64,000 bases of DNA. Source: Aved-18 sp964606665. Lineage in GTDB: Bacteria; Cyanobacteriota; Vampirovibrionia; Obscuribacterales; Obscuribacteraceae. Shown in pieces: positions 61,539 through 64,000 of this stretch. The notes beneath the pieces were generated by a model. It searched no databases. It was not told where the DNA came from and saw nothing but the letters and a program-made list of their open reading frames with translations. Position 1 is the first letter of the stretch; each line of letters begins with the position of its first letter. The translations under genes were made by a program, and so were the position numbers. The stretch spans positions 82,853-146,852 of the forward strand of contig CAZSHS010000007.1 of assembly GCA_964606665.1 (NCBI GenBank), in the 5' to 3' direction.

Positions 61539-64000
61539 ATGCAAACGGCACCGCAAATGGAAAGCAGGACCAAACAGTTATCTAAACTGGGGCAGTCGAT
61601 ATGGCTGGACTTCATAAGCCGCAGTTTTTTAAACGAAGGCAAGCTTAAAGGGCTGGTCGAACAAGACGGTCTGCGCGGTGTGACCTCGAACCCATCTATT
61701 TTTGAAGGCGCCATTGCCAAAGGTTCTGAATATCTTGAAGAGATGAAGTCTCTTGTTGGCGAGAAACACAGCGCCATGGACATTTATGAAAAACTGGCTG
61801 TCAAAGACATTCAAGCCGCTTGCGACGCCCTGAGATTGGTATACGACGAAACTCTTGGTCGCGACGGTTATGTCAGTATGGAAGTTTCACCGTACCTGGC
61901 CCACAATACTCAAGGCACGATTGACGAGGCAAAGCGCCTCTGGGCCTGGGTCGACCGTCCAAATCTGATGGTCAAAATCCCTGCCACTCACGAAGGCTTG
62001 ACTGCTATTCGCGCTGTAATTGCCGAAGGCATCAACGTCAACGTCACTCTTTTATTTGCTCAAGACATGTATAAGGAAGTCGCTTTTGCCTATATGGCAG
62101 GACTTGAAGACTATGTCAAAAAACACGGCGCATCTGCCAATGTAGGCAGTATCGCAAGTGTAGCCAGCTTCTTTGTAAGCCGTATTGATGCCAACATCGA
62201 TGCCAAGCTACAAAAAATGATCGACAATCCAGAAACAAGCGAAGTAGACAGAAAGCTAGCTAAAAATTTGCTTGGCAAAATCGCAATTGCCAACGCCAAA
62301 ATGGCTTATCAAGACTATCGCGAAATTTATACAAGCGAGCGCTGGAAAGCATTGCTCAAAGCAAGTGCTCGTCCACAGCGTCTGCTCTGGGCTTCAACCA
62401 GCACCAAGAACAAAGCTTATCCCGATTGCTTGTATGTAGACGAGCTTATCGGCAACGAAACTGTAAACACACTTCCCATGCCGACTCTTGAAGCTTTCCG
62501 CGATCATGGCAAACCAGTTGAAACACTTGAAAAAGATATCGAAGGCGCAAGAGAACAACTCGAAACATTAGAGCGCCTGGGCATTTCACTTGATGAAATA
62601 ACCGCGACATTGCTTGATGAAGGCGTCAAATCATTCGCCACCTCTTTCACCAAATTGCTTTCAGCCGTCGAAACTCATCGCAGAGCCGCTCGTAAATTGG
62701 CTACAGTTTCAGTCAATCTTCCTGAAGCACTCAAAGCTTCAGTTGATAAATACACCCAAGAGTGGGTCAAAGAAAAGAAAGTAGAAAAGCTCTGGGCCAA
62801 AGACGCATCACTCTGGTCTGGTACAGACGAAGCTCAATGGCTTGAATGGCTCACAATAGTGCAAGAAGAGTTAGATGATTCTGCCACCTACGAAAAATTG
62901 ATGGCAGACAAATCGACTAAATTCGAATATGTCGTATTGCTTGGAATGGGCGGCTCAAGCCTTTGTCCAGAAGTAATGTCGCATACATTCTGCACACCAG
63001 CCAAAGAAGGTTTCCCTAAACTATTGGTGCTCGATTCGACTAATCCACAAAGAATTGCCGACATCGATAATCAGATTGAAGTTGCCAAAACTCTATTTGT
63101 GGTGGCAAGCAAATCTGGCAGCACGCTTGAGCCAAATGTGATGGCAGCTCACTATACAGAGAAAGTGGAAAAAGAAGTTGGCGGCGACGCTGGCAAGCAC
63201 TTTATCGCAATTACAGATCCAGGCTCATCGCTTGAAAAATTAGCTCAAGAAAAATCTTACCGCCATATTTTTTACGGCAAAAAAGCAATCGGCGGACGCT
63301 ATTCTGCACTCTCCAAATTTGGCATGGTTCCTGCCACTTTGGCAGGTGTAGATACCAAAGCGTTTCTTGAATCTGCCCAAGAAATGGTTGATACATGCAA
63401 TATCTTCACTCCAGAGGCCGAAAACCCAGGACTGACACTAGGTATCATCCTTGGTGCCTGCCAAAGAGCTGGTCGCGATAAATTGACTATTGCCACAAGC
63501 AAATCTTTGAGCAGTGTTGGCAACTGGATCGAGCAATTAATTGCTGAATCTCTTGGCAAAAGCAATGTTTCGATTATTCCAATCGTAAACGAATCGCCGC
63601 TTCAAGCCTCTGCCTATCAGCAAGATAGACTATTCGTCACTATCACTCTTGCAAGCGACAAAGAAGCGTCAATCTCTGATGCACTAATCAAAGAGTTAGT
63701 TGCCGCCGGTCAACCAGTTGTTCAAATCAAAATGAATGACAAAATGGATCTGGGACAAGAATTCTTCAGATGGGAAATCGCAACAGCGGTTGCAGGCTCT
63801 ATCATGGGTATCAACACTTTCAATCAGCCCGATGTCGAATCGGCTAAAATAGCCACTCGCGCATTGACTAAAGCATTTGAAGAAAAAGGTCGCTTCGACT
63901 ATTACACACCTTTCTGGGGTGGTGATGCCAAACTCGACATGCTTGGGGCCTATTCTGACAAGAAGAATGAAGAAGCGATTAAATCCAAAGTGACTGGCGA
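61539..64000 (+). CDS. Bifunctional transaldolase/glucose-6-phosphate isomerase, 3' end beyond window
   Basis: An open frame of 820 residues runs off the right edge. Residues about 1-370 are a transaldolase: SIWLDFISRSFLNEGKL, VTSNPSIFEGAI, the Schiff-base Lys in PNLMVKIPAT, and RLLWASTSTKN. Residues about 385 onward are a phosphoglucose isomerase (VVLLGMGGSSLCPEV, VASKSGSTLEPN, FGKSNVSIIPIV-type segments and GRYSALSKFG). The fusion joins the non-oxidative pentose phosphate pathway to glycolysis at fructose-6-phosphate; fused enzymes are about 950 residues, so about 130 are missing. GAGGGAG ends 8 nt before the ATG. With the ROK kinase it points to hexose catabolism. Confidence 0.93.
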   Translation, partial: MQTAPQMESRTKQLSKLGQSIWLDFISRSFLNEGKLKGLVEQDGLRGVTSNPSIFEGAIAKGSEYLEEMKSLVGEKHSAMDIYEKLAVKDIQAACDALRLVYDETLGRDGYVSMEVSPYLAHNTQGTIDEAKRLWAWVDRPNLMVKIPATHEGLTAIRAVIAEGINVNVTLLFAQDMYKEVAFAYMAGLEDYVKKHGASANVGSIASVASFFVSRIDANIDAKLQKMIDNPETSEVDRKLAKNLLGKIAIANAKMAYQDYREIYTSERWKALLKASARPQRLLWASTSTKNKAYPDCLYVDELIGNETVNTLPMPTLEAFRDHGKPVETLEKDIEGAREQLETLERLGISLDEITATLLDEGVKSFATSFTKLLSAVETHRRAARKLATVSVNLPEALKASVDKYTQEWVKEKKVEKLWAKDASLWSGTDEAQWLEWLTIVQEELDDSATYEKLMADKSTKFEYVVLLGMGGSSLCPEVMSHTFCTPAKEGFPKLLVLDSTNPQRIADIDNQIEVAKTLFVVASKSGSTLEPNVMAAHYTEKVEKEVGGDAGKHFIAITDPGSSLEKLAQEKSYRHIFYGKKAIGGRYSALSKFGMVPATLAGVDTKAFLESAQEMVDTCNIFTPEAENPGLTLGIILGACQRAGRDKLTIATSKSLSSVGNWIEQLIAESLGKSNVSIIPIVNESPLQASAYQQDRLFVTITLASDKEASISDALIKELVAAGQPVVQIKMNDKMDLGQEFFRWEIATAVAGSIMGINTFNQPDVESAKIATRALTKAFEEKGRFDYYTPFWGGDAKLDMLGAYSDKKNEEAIKSKVTG

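Noticed and set aside
1..64000. CRISPR arrays, rRNA genes, intact insertion sequences or prophage genes
   Set aside because: Read for on both strands and not found; the only repeats are the 55-bp gap flanks and the coding repeats listed.

Overview
The window is a chromosomal stretch of a diderm (outer-membrane) bacterium with moderate, slightly AT-leaning base composition and dense short operons, many joined by ATGA or TAATG overlaps. Outer-membrane biogenesis (an LptD-like barrel, a GT9 heptosyltransferase), an HtrA protease and lipoprotein signals show the envelope type. A transaldolase/phosphoglucose isomerase fusion, leucine-rich-repeat proteins, LysM proteins and a pilus-type chemosensory operon would fit the Melainabacteria/Obscuribacterales relatives of Cyanobacteria. 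That placement is inference from gene content; no marker gene in the window proves it.

Layout. 1-9.6 kb: the 5' part of a very large LysM protein running off the left edge, a GT9 glycosyltransferase, two orphan proteins, a PiT phosphate transporter with a universal stress protein, and a LysM membrane protein with a DinG-type helicase. 9.9-15.1 kb: a secreted M16 protease, a FeoB-type transporter and tRNA-His. 15.1-17.4 kb: an accessory island with an assembly gap, a frameshifted remnant and a probable polymorphic toxin with its immunity protein. 17.6-28.3 kb: envelope and secreted proteins (ABM-domain membrane protein, two TldD-like proteins with signal peptides, DUF4139 protein), then a ROK kinase and the LptD-like protein. 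28.4-33.0 kb: iron alcohol dehydrogenase, SCP2 protein and PfkB kinase, a small membrane ORF, and the selenium pair SelD/YedF. 33.4-40.7 kb: an RHH regulator, CPBP protease, RecO, GlyA, a WecA-like transferase and a GT39-like transferase.

40.8-53.2 kb is one long chemosensory transcription unit: CheW, CheW, a soluble MCP, CheR-TPR, CheW, CheA-REC, CheB, a response regulator, a PAS-REC protein with a degenerate Hpt domain, a free Hpt protein, and a membrane TPR protein. The absence of flagellar genes and of a membrane receptor suggests pilus or other surface output rather than swimming. 53.2-58 kb holds GT87 and GT2 glycosyltransferases, a second CPBP protease, and an HtrA-MsrB envelope quality-control pair. 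58-64 kb holds an orphan protein, a leucine-rich-repeat reading frame split by one in-frame TAA, and the Tal-Pgi fusion running off the right edge.

The points most worth checking are the split LRR gene, the toxin/immunity pair, a PfkB kinase whose only family-consistent start is ATA, the loss of one Fe-S cysteine in DinG, the degenerate Hpt beside an intact one, and the exported TldD-like pair. Two runs of N (100 and 10 bases) mark assembly gaps. The first is flanked by a 55-bp identical repeat and is probably an assembly joint.
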